Part shown: positions 24,570 through 33,382 of the stretch, one piece after another
Layout of the letters: every line of letters starts with the position of its first letter
How positions within the stretch are numbered: the first letter of the stretch is position 1
Assembly (NCBI GenBank): GCA_052035955.1
Contig: JBPOHD010000009.1
Span: 1-56,130, forward strand
From: JAEUNJ01 sp052035955
GTDB taxonomy: Bacteria > Pseudomonadota > Gammaproteobacteria > Burkholderiales > Rhodocyclaceae
Length of the DNA stretch: 56,130 bases
Reading direction: 5' to 3'
The notes under the pieces: model-generated
Told to the model about the DNA's origin: nothing
The model's database searches: none
What the model saw: the letters and a program-made list of their open reading frames with translations, nothing else
Program-made: the position numbers and the translations under genes

Positions 24570-25481
24570 TCAGAACCGGATCAGGGCCAGCACCAGGCCC
24601 AGCCAGCCGAGGAAGGCGACGACCAGGTGGGGATCCCGCATCAGGTCCCGGGCCGGATCGCCGCCGCCGCCCCGCCTGTGCAGCAGGAACAGGTAGCGCA
24701 TCAGGCCGTAGAGCACGAAGGGCAGCGTGGCGATCAGCCATGAGGTGCCGTGCAGGGCGATGGTGTCGGCGCTCACGGTGTAGAGGGCATAGGAGACCAC
24801 CGTGCCCGTCGCCGCCACGGTGATGAACTGGTCGAGCATGGCCTCCGAATAATGGTCGAGGACCCGCCGGTGGCCGCCGCTCTCCTCCACCAGGGCCTCC
24901 AGTTCCGCCCGCCGCTTGGCGAAGCCGAGGAAGAGGGTCAGCATCAGGCCGCAGAGCAGCAGCCAGTGGGTCGGCGGAATGCCGATCCCCACCGTGCCGG
25001 CCAGCAGGCGCAGCATGAAGCCGGCGGCGATGATGAAGACATCGAGGACCACCACGTGCTTGGCGCCCAGGCTGTAGGCGGCGTTGAGCAGCGGGTAGGC
25101 AAGGAACAGCCAGGGCGCCGCGAAGCCGCCGGCGAAGCCGAGGGCCAGGCCGCCGGCCAGGCAGGCCGTGCCGATGGCCAGGGCCGCGGGGACGGACACC
25201 TGGCCGCTGGCCAGGGGCCGCAGGCGCTTGACCGGGTGCCGGCGGTCCTGCTCCCGGTCGCGCCAGTCGTTGAAGACATAGACGCCCGAGGACAGGAGGC
25301 AGAAGGCGACGAAGGCCTTCAGGGCGAGGACCAGGCGCGCCGGATCGTCGCCGACGTGGCCGAAGAGGAGGCCGACGAAGACGAAGCCGTTCTTCAGCCA
25401 CTGGTGCGGCCGGAGCAGTCTCAGGAGGTGGCGGGCGGTCGGCACGGCGTCTCGGGGAAATGGCGCTCGCAAAAATAGCAC
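24570..25481 (-). CDS. UbiA-family prenyltransferase (decaprenyl-phosphate phosphoribosyltransferase-like)
   Basis: This 303-residue membrane protein has about eight helices. The first Asp-rich motif reads NDWRDREQDRRHPVKRLRPLASG, the DPPR synthase-type form (NDxxDxxxDxxHPxKxxRP) that uses PRPP and polyprenyl phosphate. A second polar loop contains KRRAELEAL. The start is uncertain: GTG at 25481 gives the longest form, overlapping the upstream glycosyltransferase by 61 bp, and another GTG at 25445 also precedes LRPHQWLKN. The product could supply a polyprenyl-linked ribose or arabinose donor to the adjacent GT39-like enzyme, but this is inferred. Confidence 0.82.
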   Translation of the reverse strand: MLFLRAPFPRDAVPTARHLLRLLRPHQWLKNGFVFVGLLFGHVGDDPARLVLALKAFVAFCLLSSGVYVFNDWRDREQDRRHPVKRLRPLASGQVSVPAALAIGTACLAGGLALGFAGGFAAPWLFLAYPLLNAAYSLGAKHVVVLDVFIIAAGFMLRLLAGTVGIGIPPTHWLLLCGLMLTLFLGFAKRRAELEALVEESGGHRRVLDHYSEAMLDQFITVAATGTVVSYALYTVSADTIALHGTSWLIATLPFVLYGLMRYLFLLHRRGGGGDPARDLMRDPHLVVAFLGWLGLVLALIRF

Positions 25482-26959
25482 GCGCGCAGCGGCAGCCAGG
25501 CCGGAACCGCATACCAGCGGCGGCGCACCTCGGCGAGGACGCCCTCCCGGTAGGCCCCGTAGTCGAAGCCGCGGCCGAGCACCATCCAGAACCGGGCATC
25601 CCGTTCCGTGAATTCTTGGACCTCGACCTGGCGGAAGTAGGGCCGGTAATCCGCCAAGTCGGGCGCCGACTTGCGCAGGACGAGGATGTTGCCACCGTCC
25701 AGGAGGTGCCAGTCGGTCAGGATGTCGTCATGGCGGGCGTGGCTGGAACCGGGCCCGAAGACGGCCACGTGGCGGCCCGCCACATAGGCCAGCGTGGCGG
25801 CGTTCGAGTAGCCGTCGGAGGCGAGGGCGAACTCCGCCTGGTAGGGCCGGGTCCGCTCCAGCAGCTTTTCCGTCTCGAAGGTCAGCACGATGCCGTCGTA
25901 GAGGCGGGTGCGCTGCCAGGTTTCCAGGGGCAGGAAGGAGATCGCGACGCCGAGGACCAGGTGCAGCGCGGCGAAGCCGGCGAAGAAGGCACCCAGGCGC
26001 TCCAGGCCGCGCTGCGGCAGCCGCAGGGCCAGCCAGGCCAGGGCGAAGGGCAGGAAGGACAGCAGCCAGTGGAGGCCGATCTGCTTGACCAGGGAGAGCA
26101 GGGCGAACAGCGCCAAGGGCACGAAGGAGAGGACCGCCAGACCCCGCCCCTCCTCCGTGTCGCCGCGCCGCAGCAGCAGCCAGAGACCCGGCGGCGTCAG
26201 CAGGTAGGCGGCCGTGGCGGCATAGAGCAATGGCGTGCGCCAGGACAGGCCGGCGCCTTCGTGGCGGTTGACGAAGTTGAACAGGTAGTTGGTCCAGCAG
26301 TGGCCGGCGTTCCACCAGGCCATCAGGGCCAGGGCCGGGAGGACCATGGCGTAGGCGATCAGCAGGCCACGCCAGACCGCCGGGCGCCGCAGCAGGACGG
26401 CGTGGACCAGGAAGGAGAAGCCGAGGAAGGCCGCGAAGTACTTGGAAAGCACCGCCCCCGCCAGGAACAGTCCGGCCAGCACATACCAGGGCCCGGTGCC
26501 GGCATCCTCCCGGGTCGCCCGCAACCAGGCCAGCCCGGCCAGCGCGGAGAAATAGACCAGGGGCGTATCGGTGGTGACGAAGACGTTCCAGACGCTGGCC
26601 GGGGCGAGCAGGACCAGCAGGGCGGCCCAGCGGGCCCGGTCCAGGCTGGTGCGCGGCCAGATGCGCGGCAGGGCCCAGGCGACGCCGAGGGCCAGCAGGG
26701 CCGGCTGCACGACCACCGGCAGGCGCAGCCAGGCGGCCGCCTCGCCGGCGGCGGCCAGGACGGCCAGCCACCAGCCGATCATGGGCGGATGGTCGTAGAA
26801 GCCCCAGTCCGGGTTGCGGCCCCACTCGAGGAAATAAGCCTCGTCGCCGGTCATCGGAAAGACGGCCGCCAGCCAGAAGCGGAAGGCCAGCGTCAGGGGG
26901 AGCAGCAGGAGGAGCAGCCGCCTCGGATCGAGGCTGCGCCCGGCGCGGCCGAGGGCCAT
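25421..26959 (-). CDS. GT39/ArnT-like membrane glycosyltransferase
   Basis: This 512-residue protein begins MALGRAGRSLDPRR. It has about ten membrane segments and the GT-C signature FPMTGDEAYFLEWGRNPDWGFYDHPPMIGWWL, where the Asp/Glu of DEAY is the likely catalytic acid in the first periplasmic loop, as in ArnT/PMT (GT39/GT83) enzymes. A soluble C-terminal domain of about 130 residues follows. These enzymes use polyprenyl-phosphate sugars, fitting the overlapping UbiA-family gene downstream. The ATG at 26959 was chosen because the longer frame runs back into aroG. The acceptor is unknown; lipid A or a glycan is possible. Confidence 0.83.
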   Translation of the reverse strand: MALGRAGRSLDPRRLLLLLLPLTLAFRFWLAAVFPMTGDEAYFLEWGRNPDWGFYDHPPMIGWWLAVLAAAGEAAAWLRLPVVVQPALLALGVAWALPRIWPRTSLDRARWAALLVLLAPASVWNVFVTTDTPLVYFSALAGLAWLRATREDAGTGPWYVLAGLFLAGAVLSKYFAAFLGFSFLVHAVLLRRPAVWRGLLIAYAMVLPALALMAWWNAGHCWTNYLFNFVNRHEGAGLSWRTPLLYAATAAYLLTPPGLWLLLRRGDTEEGRGLAVLSFVPLALFALLSLVKQIGLHWLLSFLPFALAWLALRLPQRGLERLGAFFAGFAALHLVLGVAISFLPLETWQRTRLYDGIVLTFETEKLLERTRPYQAEFALASDGYSNAATLAYVAGRHVAVFGPGSSHARHDDILTDWHLLDGGNILVLRKSAPDLADYRPYFRQVEVQEFTERDARFWMVLGRGFDYGAYREGVLAEVRRRWYAVPAWLPLRACYFCERHFPETPCRPPATS

Positions 26960-26972
26960 GACGGAGGTCCGC

Positions 26973-28040
26973 CTAGCGATCGGCGAGGGCCAGCCTTCTC
27001 TTCTGCACCGCTTCCGAGAGAAGGTCCAGCACGGCGACGGTGTCCTCCCAGCCCAGGCAGGCATCGGTGATCGAGACGCCGCGCTCCAGGGCCCTGCCCG
27101 GCTTCAGGTCCTGCCGCCCTTCCTTGAGGTGCGACTCCACCATGACCCCGAAGATGCGGTCGTCGCCGGCCGCCATCTGCTCGCCAACGTCCCGGGCCAC
27201 CTCGGCCTGGCGGCGGAAATCCTTGCGGCTGTTGGCATGGGAGAAGTCGATCATCACCCGCGCCGCCAGCCCGGCCTTGCCCAGTTCCTGGCAGGCTGCA
27301 TCGACGCTGCCGGCATCGAAGTTGGGGGCCTTGCCGCCGCGCAGGATGACGTGGCAATCCTCGTTGCCGTTGGTGGACACGATGGCCGAATGGCCGGCCT
27401 TGGTCACCGACAGGAAATGGTGCGGGCTGGCCGCCGCCTTGATCGCATCGACGGCGATGCGCACGTTGCCGTCGGTGCCGTTCTTGAAGCCCACCGGGCA
27501 TGAGAGGCCGGAGGCCAGCTCCCGATGCACCTGGGATTCCGTGGTGCGGGCGCCGATGGCGCCCCAGGCGATCAGGTCGGCCGTGTACTGCGGCGTGATG
27601 GTGTCGAGGAACTCGGTGGCGCAGGCCAGGCCCATCTCGTTGATCTCGTACAGCAGCTTGCGGGCCAGGCGCAGGCCCTCGTTGATCTTGAAGCTGCCGT
27701 CCAGGCGCGGATCGTTGATCAGGCCCTTCCAGCCGACGGTGGTGCGCGGCTTCTCGAAATAGACCCGCATCAGGATCAGCAGGTCCTCGCCCAGGCGTTG
27801 CCGCTCGCCGTCCAGGCGGCGGGCATATTCCAGGGCGGCGTCGATGTCGTGGATCGAGCAGGGCCCGACGATGGCCAGCAGCCGGTCGTCGGCGCCGTGC
27901 AGGATGCGGTGGATGCCGGCGCGGGCGTCGAAGGTGCAGTCGGCCGCCCGCTCGGTGACCGGGAATTCCCGCAGCAGGTGGGCGGGGGGGGCGAGTTCCT
28001 TGATCTCGCGGATGCGGACGTCGTCGACGATGTGCTTCAT
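26973..28040 (-). CDS. aroG: 3-deoxy-7-phosphoheptulonate synthase (type I DAHP synthase)
   Basis: This 355-residue cytosolic enzyme condenses phosphoenolpyruvate and erythrose 4-phosphate, the first step of the shikimate pathway. Family motifs seen are LLAIVGPCSIHD, MRVYFEKPRTTVGWKGLINDP, GARTTESQVHRELASGLSCPVGFKNGTDG, HANSRKD and GVMVESHLKEGRQD. The length is that of E. coli AroG/F/H. The ATG at 28040 starts MKHIVDDVRIREIKEL, close to the canonical N-terminus that carries feedback-inhibition residues. The gene ends 14 bp before the glycosyltransferase start, so the two may be cotranscribed. A TAGAAT hexamer on the minus strand (28089-28084) is a candidate -10. Confidence 0.95.
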   Translation of the reverse strand: MKHIVDDVRIREIKELAPPAHLLREFPVTERAADCTFDARAGIHRILHGADDRLLAIVGPCSIHDIDAALEYARRLDGERQRLGEDLLILMRVYFEKPRTTVGWKGLINDPRLDGSFKINEGLRLARKLLYEINEMGLACATEFLDTITPQYTADLIAWGAIGARTTESQVHRELASGLSCPVGFKNGTDGNVRIAVDAIKAAASPHHFLSVTKAGHSAIVSTNGNEDCHVILRGGKAPNFDAGSVDAACQELGKAGLAARVMIDFSHANSRKDFRRQAEVARDVGEQMAAGDDRIFGVMVESHLKEGRQDLKPGRALERGVSITDACLGWEDTVAVLDLLSEAVQKRRLALADR

Positions 28041-28137
28041 GGCGGGGATCTGCGTCGGGATGCAGCGGCGCGGAAAATCCGGCATTCTACCGGATCGCCC
28101 CAGCCGCCCCCGCGCCATGGACCCGCATGACCCCCTA

Positions 28138-28172
28138 CACCACAGAGGACCCGGAGGACACGGAGGAATCGG
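28138..28172. repeat. Solo arm of the CAGAGG-type repeat
   Basis: The sequence ACCACAGAGGACCCGG, then AGGACACGGAGGAA, matches the left arm of the inverted repeats at 45584, 50045 and 51200. No facing arm is visible within about 300 bp. It lies in the 240-bp divergent gap between aroG and the radical SAM gene, which is otherwise featureless. Confidence 0.6.
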
Positions 28173-28280
28173 GGGATTTGCGCGAACCGGCCCGCGCCGC
28201 CGATGCATGAAACGCAGGCGACGGACAGGCCCGTTTCCGGTTCCTCCGCGCCTTCGCGCCTGCGCAACGGGGTTGCCGCG

Positions 28281-29339
28281 ATGAAAGGCCGGGGAAGCCC
28301 AGACCGCCCCGACAACCGCTACGCCGCCTGGTCGCGCCGGCCCGTGCCGGCGGACGAGGCGGACAGCGGCTGGCCGGAGGACGAACCCTCCCCGGCCACC
28401 GAGCTGATCCTCGATTCCTCGCGCTCGGTGATCGCCCGCAACGATTCCCCGGACGTGCCCTTCGACCGCTCGGTCAATCCCTACCGGGGCTGCGAGCACG
28501 GCTGCATCTACTGCTTCGCCCGCCCCAGCCACGCCTACCTCGGCTATTCGCCCGGCATCGACTTCGAGACCAGGATCCTCCACAAGCCGGAGGCCCCGCG
28601 CCTGCTGCGGGAGGAACTGGCGAGGCCGGGATACGCCTGCGCGCCCATCGGCCTGGGCACCAACACCGACCCCTGGCAGCCGGTGGAGCGGCGCCTGGGC
28701 ATCACCCGCGGCATCCTCGAGGTCCTTTCCGGGTGCGGGCACCCGGTGACCATCGTCACCAAGTCGGCCCTGGTCCTGCGCGACGCCGACCTCCTGGCCG
28801 AGATGGCGGCCCGGGGGCTGGTCCACGTCACCGTCAGCGTCACCACCCTGCAGGCCGACCTGGCGCGCCGCCTGGAGCCGCGGGCCGCCGCCCCCGCCCG
28901 GCGGCTGGAGGTGATCGCCGCCCTGGCCGCCGCCGGCATCCCCGTCGCCGTCTCCCTGGGGCCGGTGATCCCGCCCCTCAACGACCATGAGATGGAGGCC
29001 ATCCTCCAGGCGGCGGCCGGCGCCGGCGCCCGCTCGGCGATCTGGCTGCTGCTGCGCCTGCCCCTCGAGGTCGCCCCCCTGTTCCGGGACTGGCTGGAGC
29101 GCCACGCCCCCGGCCGGGCGAAGCACGTGCTGAGCCTGCTGCGGCAGATGCACGGCGGCCGCGAGAACGACCCCCGCTTCGGCCACCGGATGCGCGGCGA
29201 GGGCCCCCTGGCCGGCCTGCTGGCGAAGCGCTTCCGCCTCGCCTGCGCCCGCCTGGGCCTGGACGGCGAGCTGCCGCCGCTGGACTGCTCGGGCTTCCGC
29301 CGGCCGACGACGAACGGACAGATGGACCTCTTCGGCTGA
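28281..29339 (+). CDS. PA0069-family radical SAM protein (SplB-like)
   Basis: This 352-residue enzyme carries the radical SAM cluster motif CEHGCIYC (CxxxCxxC) near residue 75, followed by FARPSHAYLGYSPGIDFET, typical of the PA0069/spore photoproduct lyase-like group. The start MKGRGSPDRPDNRYAAW at 28281 fits the family's usual KGRGA...N-R opening; the upstream frame to 28203 has no supporting homology. The reaction is unknown for this family. It stands alone between aroG and a cNMP/GGDEF gene. Confidence 0.85.
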   Translation: MKGRGSPDRPDNRYAAWSRRPVPADEADSGWPEDEPSPATELILDSSRSVIARNDSPDVPFDRSVNPYRGCEHGCIYCFARPSHAYLGYSPGIDFETRILHKPEAPRLLREELARPGYACAPIGLGTNTDPWQPVERRLGITRGILEVLSGCGHPVTIVTKSALVLRDADLLAEMAARGLVHVTVSVTTLQADLARRLEPRAAAPARRLEVIAALAAAGIPVAVSLGPVIPPLNDHEMEAILQAAAGAGARSAIWLLLRLPLEVAPLFRDWLERHAPGRAKHVLSLLRQMHGGRENDPRFGHRMRGEGPLAGLLAKRFRLACARLGLDGELPPLDCSGFRRPTTNGQMDLFG

Positions 29340-29358
29340 CGGACGCGAGGCGGGCCCC

Positions 29359-29387
29359 TTGGTGCGCCGGCCCGGCTCGGCTATGCT
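29359..29387 (+). promoter_or_regulatory. Sigma70-type promoter for the cNMP-GGDEF gene
   Basis: TTGGTG (29359-29364) and TATGCT (29382-29387) are separated by 17 bp, close to the sigma70 consensus. The predicted start near 29394 gives a leader of about 20 nt containing a GAGAGGGGAAA ribosome site before the ATG at 29415. Confidence 0.6.
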
Positions 29388-29414
29388 TCCCGCAAAGACC
29401 GAGAGGGGAAAGCC

Positions 29415-30371
29415 ATGCTGACACACGAAATCCACGCCAAGATCGCCGGCAGCACCCTGTTCCGCAACGTCGAGCTGGAAGGCATCCAGTTCCGCCTGCA
29501 GGACTGCCAGGTGATGACCGTAGGCCGCGGCGAGGCCCTGCTGGTCCCCGGACGGCCCAACGAGCACCTGTTCATCATCCTCGGCGGCGAACTGCGGGTG
29601 TATCCGGGCGGCCCCAATCTGCCCGAGCACGCCGTCCTCCAGGCCGGCGAGTGCGTCGGCGAGATCTCCCTGATCGACGGCAAGAACGTCTCGGCGACGG
29701 TGATCGCCGCCGAGCCCACCGAAGTGCTGGCCATCCCCCACGACCTGGTCTGGTCCCTGGTGGACATGGCCGACGGCCTGGCCCGCAACCTGCTGTCCAT
29801 CCTCGCCGGCCGCATGCGCCACGACAACCTGGCCCTGGTCATCAACCAGAGCCAAAGCCTGGAATTCGAGCGCGCCTCCAGCGTCGACATCGTCACCGCC
29901 CTGCACAACCGCCGCTGGCTGATGGAGACCTTCCCGCGCGTCATCCGGCGCTGCGAGCGGGACGGCGCCTCCCTGTGCCTGGTGCTGATGGACCCCGACC
30001 GCTTCGGCGAGCTCAACCAGCGCCGCGGCCATCTGGTCGGCGACAGCCTGCTGCGGGCCATCGCCGGCGAACTGATGGAAAGCCTGCGGGCCCAGGACCT
30101 GCTGGCCCGCTACGACGGCCGCGCCATCGCCATCCTGCTGCCCCAGGCCGACACCGAGACCGGCCTGCGCATCGCCGATCGCCTGCGCCGCATCGTTGCC
30201 GAGACCCGCGTCCAGGTGTCCGAGGACGGCGGCAGCGAATCCATCACCGTCTCCTGCGGCGTCGCGCCCCTGCGCCTGGGCGACAGCCTGGAGACCCTGA
30301 TCGCCGCCGCCGAAGACGCCCTGAGGCGGGCGAAGGAGAACGGGCGGAACCGGGTGGAGTGCGCGGGGTAG
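29415..30371 (+). CDS. cNMP-binding domain plus degenerate GGDEF domain protein
   Basis: This 318-residue protein has a Crp-like nucleotide-binding domain (about 25-140, with GECVGEISLIDGKNVSATV) and a diguanylate-cyclase-like domain (about 160-315). The domain keeps the DxDxF...N...GH..GD frame (DPDRFGELNQRRGHLVGDSLL), but the signature loop RYGGDEF is RYDGRAI. The catalytic Glu and the Gly-Gly are lost, and no RxxD inhibitory site is obvious. It is therefore probably not a cyclase; it may bind a nucleotide as a sensor or adaptor. It has its own promoter. Confidence 0.85.
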   Translation: MLTHEIHAKIAGSTLFRNVELEGIQFRLQDCQVMTVGRGEALLVPGRPNEHLFIILGGELRVYPGGPNLPEHAVLQAGECVGEISLIDGKNVSATVIAAEPTEVLAIPHDLVWSLVDMADGLARNLLSILAGRMRHDNLALVINQSQSLEFERASSVDIVTALHNRRWLMETFPRVIRRCERDGASLCLVLMDPDRFGELNQRRGHLVGDSLLRAIAGELMESLRAQDLLARYDGRAIAILLPQADTETGLRIADRLRRIVAETRVQVSEDGGSESITVSCGVAPLRLGDSLETLIAAAEDALRRAKENGRNRVECAG

Positions 30372-30393
30372 GGGATCGGCAGGGCCGATCCCC
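30371..30393. terminator. Strong hairpin after the cNMP-GGDEF gene
   Basis: A perfect 9-bp stem (GGGGATCGG / CCGATCCCC) with a 5-nt loop starts at the stop codon. No T-run follows, so it may be a weak or Rho-assisted terminator, or just an mRNA 3'-end stabiliser. The rest of the gap to 30547 shows nothing clear. Confidence 0.4.
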
Positions 30394-30547
30394 GGCAGAT
30401 TGCCCCACCCCTCCCAGCCTCCCCTCGCGGCGAAGCGGTTTCGTGATCGCATCGCTCACCCGTTACGGGGAGCGCTTTTCATGAACGTCCGGGAAATCGG
30501 CAATCCCTGAGGCCAGCCTCGGCGCGGTCCCGGCATTCCGCGCCGGT

Positions 30548-32548
30548 TCAGGCCCTGCCTTCGGCCTCCGCGGCGCCACGCCCTGCCGCCCCCAGCCACT
30601 TGCCGATCATGCGCCGCAGGTCGACGAGGCTGACCGGTTTGGGAAGGTAGTCGTCCATTCCGGCTTCCAGGCAGCGGCGCCGGTCCTCCTCGAAGGCGCC
30701 GGCCGTCAGGGCGATGATGGGACAGCGCGGCCTGCCGTTGTCGCTTTCCCAACGACGGATGCGGGCGGCTGCCTCAAGGCCGTCCATCCCGGGCATCTGG
30801 ACGTCCATCAGGACCAGGACGGGATCGCCGCCGGCGACGATGTAGTCGAGGGCCGCCTGCCCGTCGAAGGCGAAATCGGTGCTCATGCCCAACTTGCCCA
30901 GGAAGCTCTCCATGACCTTGCGGTTCACCGGATTGTCCTCGGCGACCAGCAGCCTGCCGCCTGGGAGAGGCCCGCTCGGCGGCTCCTCCGGGACAGCGTC
31001 AGCCTTGCCCGACGCGGGTCCGGCGTTCGCCTCCAGGCATTCGACCCTGACGCTGAATCCGAAGCGGGACCCCTTGCCGGGCTCGCTGTGCATCGAGATG
31101 TCGCCGTCCATCAACTCCGCGAGCCGGCGCACGATGGACAGGCCGAGGCCGGTCCCTCCGTACTTGCGGGTGGTGGAACTGTCGGCCTGGGAGAAGGGGT
31201 GGAACAGCGCCGCCTGTTTCTCGGCGGCGATGCCGATCCCGGTATCGGCCACCGAGAAAGCCAGCACTTCCGCGCCGTCGGGGCGGGTCCGGCCCTCCAG
31301 CTCCACGCCGATCGAGCCCCGCTCGGTGAACTTGATCGCATTGCTCAGCAGGTTGGACAGCATCTGTCGCAGCCGGATCGCATCGCCCTTGTAGAGGCGG
31401 GATCGCAATCCCCGGCAGTCGACCTCCAGTGCCAGGCCCTTGGACTGGGCCTGCTCGACGAAGATCGCCACGGTCTCGCGCACCAGGCGCTGGGGATCGA
31501 AGGGCTCGCAGACGATGTCCAGGCGCCCGGCCTCGACCTTGGAAAAATCGAGGATGTCGTTCAGCAACGTCAGCAGCGTCTGCCCGGAGCCGATGATGAC
31601 CTGGGCAAACTGGCGCCTCTCCGCATCCGTAACCGCGTCGGACATCAACAACTGGGCCATGCCCAGGATGCCGTTCATCGGCGTGCGGATCTCGTGGCTC
31701 ATCGTGGCCAGGAACTCGCTCTTTGCCTGCGTGGCGCTTTCGGCGGCCACCAGGGCCTGTTCCAGGGCGACCTGGTCGTTCCGCTTGTCGGTGACGTCGG
31801 CATAGGCGCCCACCACGCGGACGGGACTGCCCTGCCCGTCCCTTTCCGCGACGCGTCCCCGGTCCCTGACCCAGATGACGGAACCGTCCTTGCGGATGAG
31901 GCGATGCTCGGAGGTGTAATGATCGACCCTGCCTTCCAGGAGGGCCTGGATGGCCGCCCATACCGACGGCTTGTCCTCGGGGTGGATGCGCTCCGAGAAC
32001 GCAGCGACGCTGCCCTCGATCTCGCCCTCCTCGAAGCCGAGCAGGCTGTACCACTGGGAATTGTGGATGACCTTGCCGGTGGCGACGTGCCAGTCCCAGA
32101 TGCCTTCCTGGGTGGCGGCCATCACTTCCCGCAGGCGCCTTTCGCTCTCGGCGACGCGTTCCTGGGCGCGGACCACGTCCGTGATGTCGTGGGCGATGAC
32201 CAGGATCTGGTCCCGCCCGCCAGGATCCTTGAAGGGCTTCTTGACGGACTTGAAATGGCGGATTTCGCCCGTCGTCGCATCCCGGCTGTCCTCGAAGACG
32301 ACCTCGACCGCTCCCTTGGCCATGATGCCCTTGACGTTGCGGCGGAACTCTTCCGCCATCTTCCTGGGCACGCCGAAGTCGCCGTCGTCCTTGCCGACCA
32401 TGGCCTCCGGGGTCGTGCCGTAGAGCCCGGCGACGGTCCGGTTGCATAGGAGGAACCTTCCCTCGGCGTCCTTGACGACGATGACGTCGGGGAATTCGTC
32501 GAAAACCGCCTGGAAGAGGTCCAGCCGCCGGATGTCTTCGTCCTGCAT
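30548..32548 (-). CDS. Hybrid sensor histidine kinase (PAS-PAS-HisKA-HATPase-REC)
   Basis: This 666-residue cytosolic hybrid kinase has PAS domain 1 at about 8-122, PAS/PAC domain 2 at about 145-258, and HisKA with FLATMSHEIRTPMNGI (H285). The HATPase domain carries NAIKF, DTGIGI and GGTGLGLSI. A C-terminal receiver at about 535-655 has VLMDVQMPGMDG (phospho-acceptor Asp) and KPVS. No membrane segment or signal peptide is present, so the sensed signal is intracellular or membrane-permeable. No partner regulator gene is adjacent (orphan). A TAAAAT hexamer at 32620-32615 with TTGTTG 15 bp upstream is a weak promoter candidate. Confidence 0.92.
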   Translation of the reverse strand: MQDEDIRRLDLFQAVFDEFPDVIVVKDAEGRFLLCNRTVAGLYGTTPEAMVGKDDGDFGVPRKMAEEFRRNVKGIMAKGAVEVVFEDSRDATTGEIRHFKSVKKPFKDPGGRDQILVIAHDITDVVRAQERVAESERRLREVMAATQEGIWDWHVATGKVIHNSQWYSLLGFEEGEIEGSVAAFSERIHPEDKPSVWAAIQALLEGRVDHYTSEHRLIRKDGSVIWVRDRGRVAERDGQGSPVRVVGAYADVTDKRNDQVALEQALVAAESATQAKSEFLATMSHEIRTPMNGILGMAQLLMSDAVTDAERRQFAQVIIGSGQTLLTLLNDILDFSKVEAGRLDIVCEPFDPQRLVRETVAIFVEQAQSKGLALEVDCRGLRSRLYKGDAIRLRQMLSNLLSNAIKFTERGSIGVELEGRTRPDGAEVLAFSVADTGIGIAAEKQAALFHPFSQADSSTTRKYGGTGLGLSIVRRLAELMDGDISMHSEPGKGSRFGFSVRVECLEANAGPASGKADAVPEEPPSGPLPGGRLLVAEDNPVNRKVMESFLGKLGMSTDFAFDGQAALDYIVAGGDPVLVLMDVQMPGMDGLEAAARIRRWESDNGRPRCPIIALTAGAFEEDRRRCLEAGMDDYLPKPVSLVDLRRMIGKWLGAAGRGAAEAEGRA

Positions 32549-32708
32549 GTCGTTGCGCCCTTTCTCGCCGCCCGCCGGGCTGCACCTTTCCCCAAGAGGC
32601 CGTGGTGCGCCGTCATTTTACCTCCCGGGACATGGCAACAAACCATTCGCAAGCTGTCCGGTCCGATGCCGGGGACCCAGGACCAATCCCACACGGCCAC
32701 GGGCTGGC

Positions 32709-33061
32709 CTACAGGATCTCGCGCAGGAATTCCGGGAGCATGGCCGCCACCTTGAGCAGGGTTGTCGCGGCCCCTGTCGGTTCGCGACGGCCCTGTTCCC
32801 AATCCCGCAGGGTGCGTGGGGACCAGCCGCCAGGTCGTCGCGTCGTCGCGTCGTCGGCCAGGAAACGGAATATCCGTGACCCGCCCCGCTTGCCGATCCC
32901 GCCCCTCGACCATCGAACCTTCCGGCAGCCTCCGCCGCGGCGGATGATGTCTCCGGCTTCCGGATTGGCGGCGATGAAATTGATGAAGGCCAGGCGTTCC
33001 TCGTCGGACCGGATCTCGGACGCATGACGATGAAGACGGGAGTCCCGGCGACCGTTCGCAT
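32709..33061 (-). pseudogene. Decayed HigB/RelE toxin - XRE antitoxin locus
   Basis: Read on the minus strand, the ATG at 33061 gives MRTVAGTPVFI, the usual start of HigB/RelE-type toxins, but the frame then shifts. The toxin continues in another frame as EIRSDEERLAFINFIAANPEAGDIIR and GIGKRGGSRI. It then runs, through a CGTCGT-rich stretch, straight into the end of an XRE-type antitoxin (SPRTLRDWEQGRREPTG, then LLKVAAMLPEFLREIL). So the locus has a frameshift in the toxin plus a deletion removing the toxin end and antitoxin start. An in-frame chimeric ORF remains, but function is unlikely. Confidence 0.75.
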
Positions 33062-33154
33062 GGGTCGATGATGCGGCATTGCCGTCGGGAGCCGCAAGTT
33101 GCCGATGCATGCCGGCCGGACCGATTTACGGGTGGAACGGATTATCCAGTCCGC

Positions 33155-33285
33155 AATCGCGGCGAGGCGCCGCTCCTACAAAACCCCACGGCACGTCCCT
33201 GTGGGAGCGCCGCATGCGGCGCGATGGCGGCGGTTCCGAAATGCATCGCGGCGAGGCGCCGCTCCCACGAAACCCGGGCGCCCTG
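33155..33285. repeat. REP-like copies related to the 23515 array
   Basis: CGCGGCGAGGCGCCGCTCC occurs twice (about 33160 and 33248), flanking GTGGGAGCGCCGCATGCGGC in opposite orientation. The words match the 93-bp units at 23515-23790. The whole gap 33111-33382 holds no gene; its other recognisable element is the repeat arm at 33290-33330. Confidence 0.75.
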
Positions 33286-33289
33286 CCCT

Positions 33290-33330
33290 TCTCTGCGGCC
33301 CTCTGCGCCTTTGCGCCTTTGCGGTGGGGT
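33290..33330. repeat. Solo arm related to the CAGAGG-type repeat
   Basis: TTCTCTGCGGCCCTCTGC, then GCCTTTGCGCCTTTGCGGTG, resembles the right arm of the trp-region inverted repeats with CTTTGCG replacing CTCTGCG words. No opposing arm is seen before the REP copies. Confidence 0.45.
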
Positions 33331-33382
33331 TGTGCCCGTGCCGCCCGTGCCGCCTCGGCCTTTGCCGCCGAAGCGCCGGGAC

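Noticed and set aside
32709..33110. Intact 133-residue protein
   Set aside because: The ORF is open only because toxin and antitoxin remnants happen to be in phase. The true toxin start lies in another frame.
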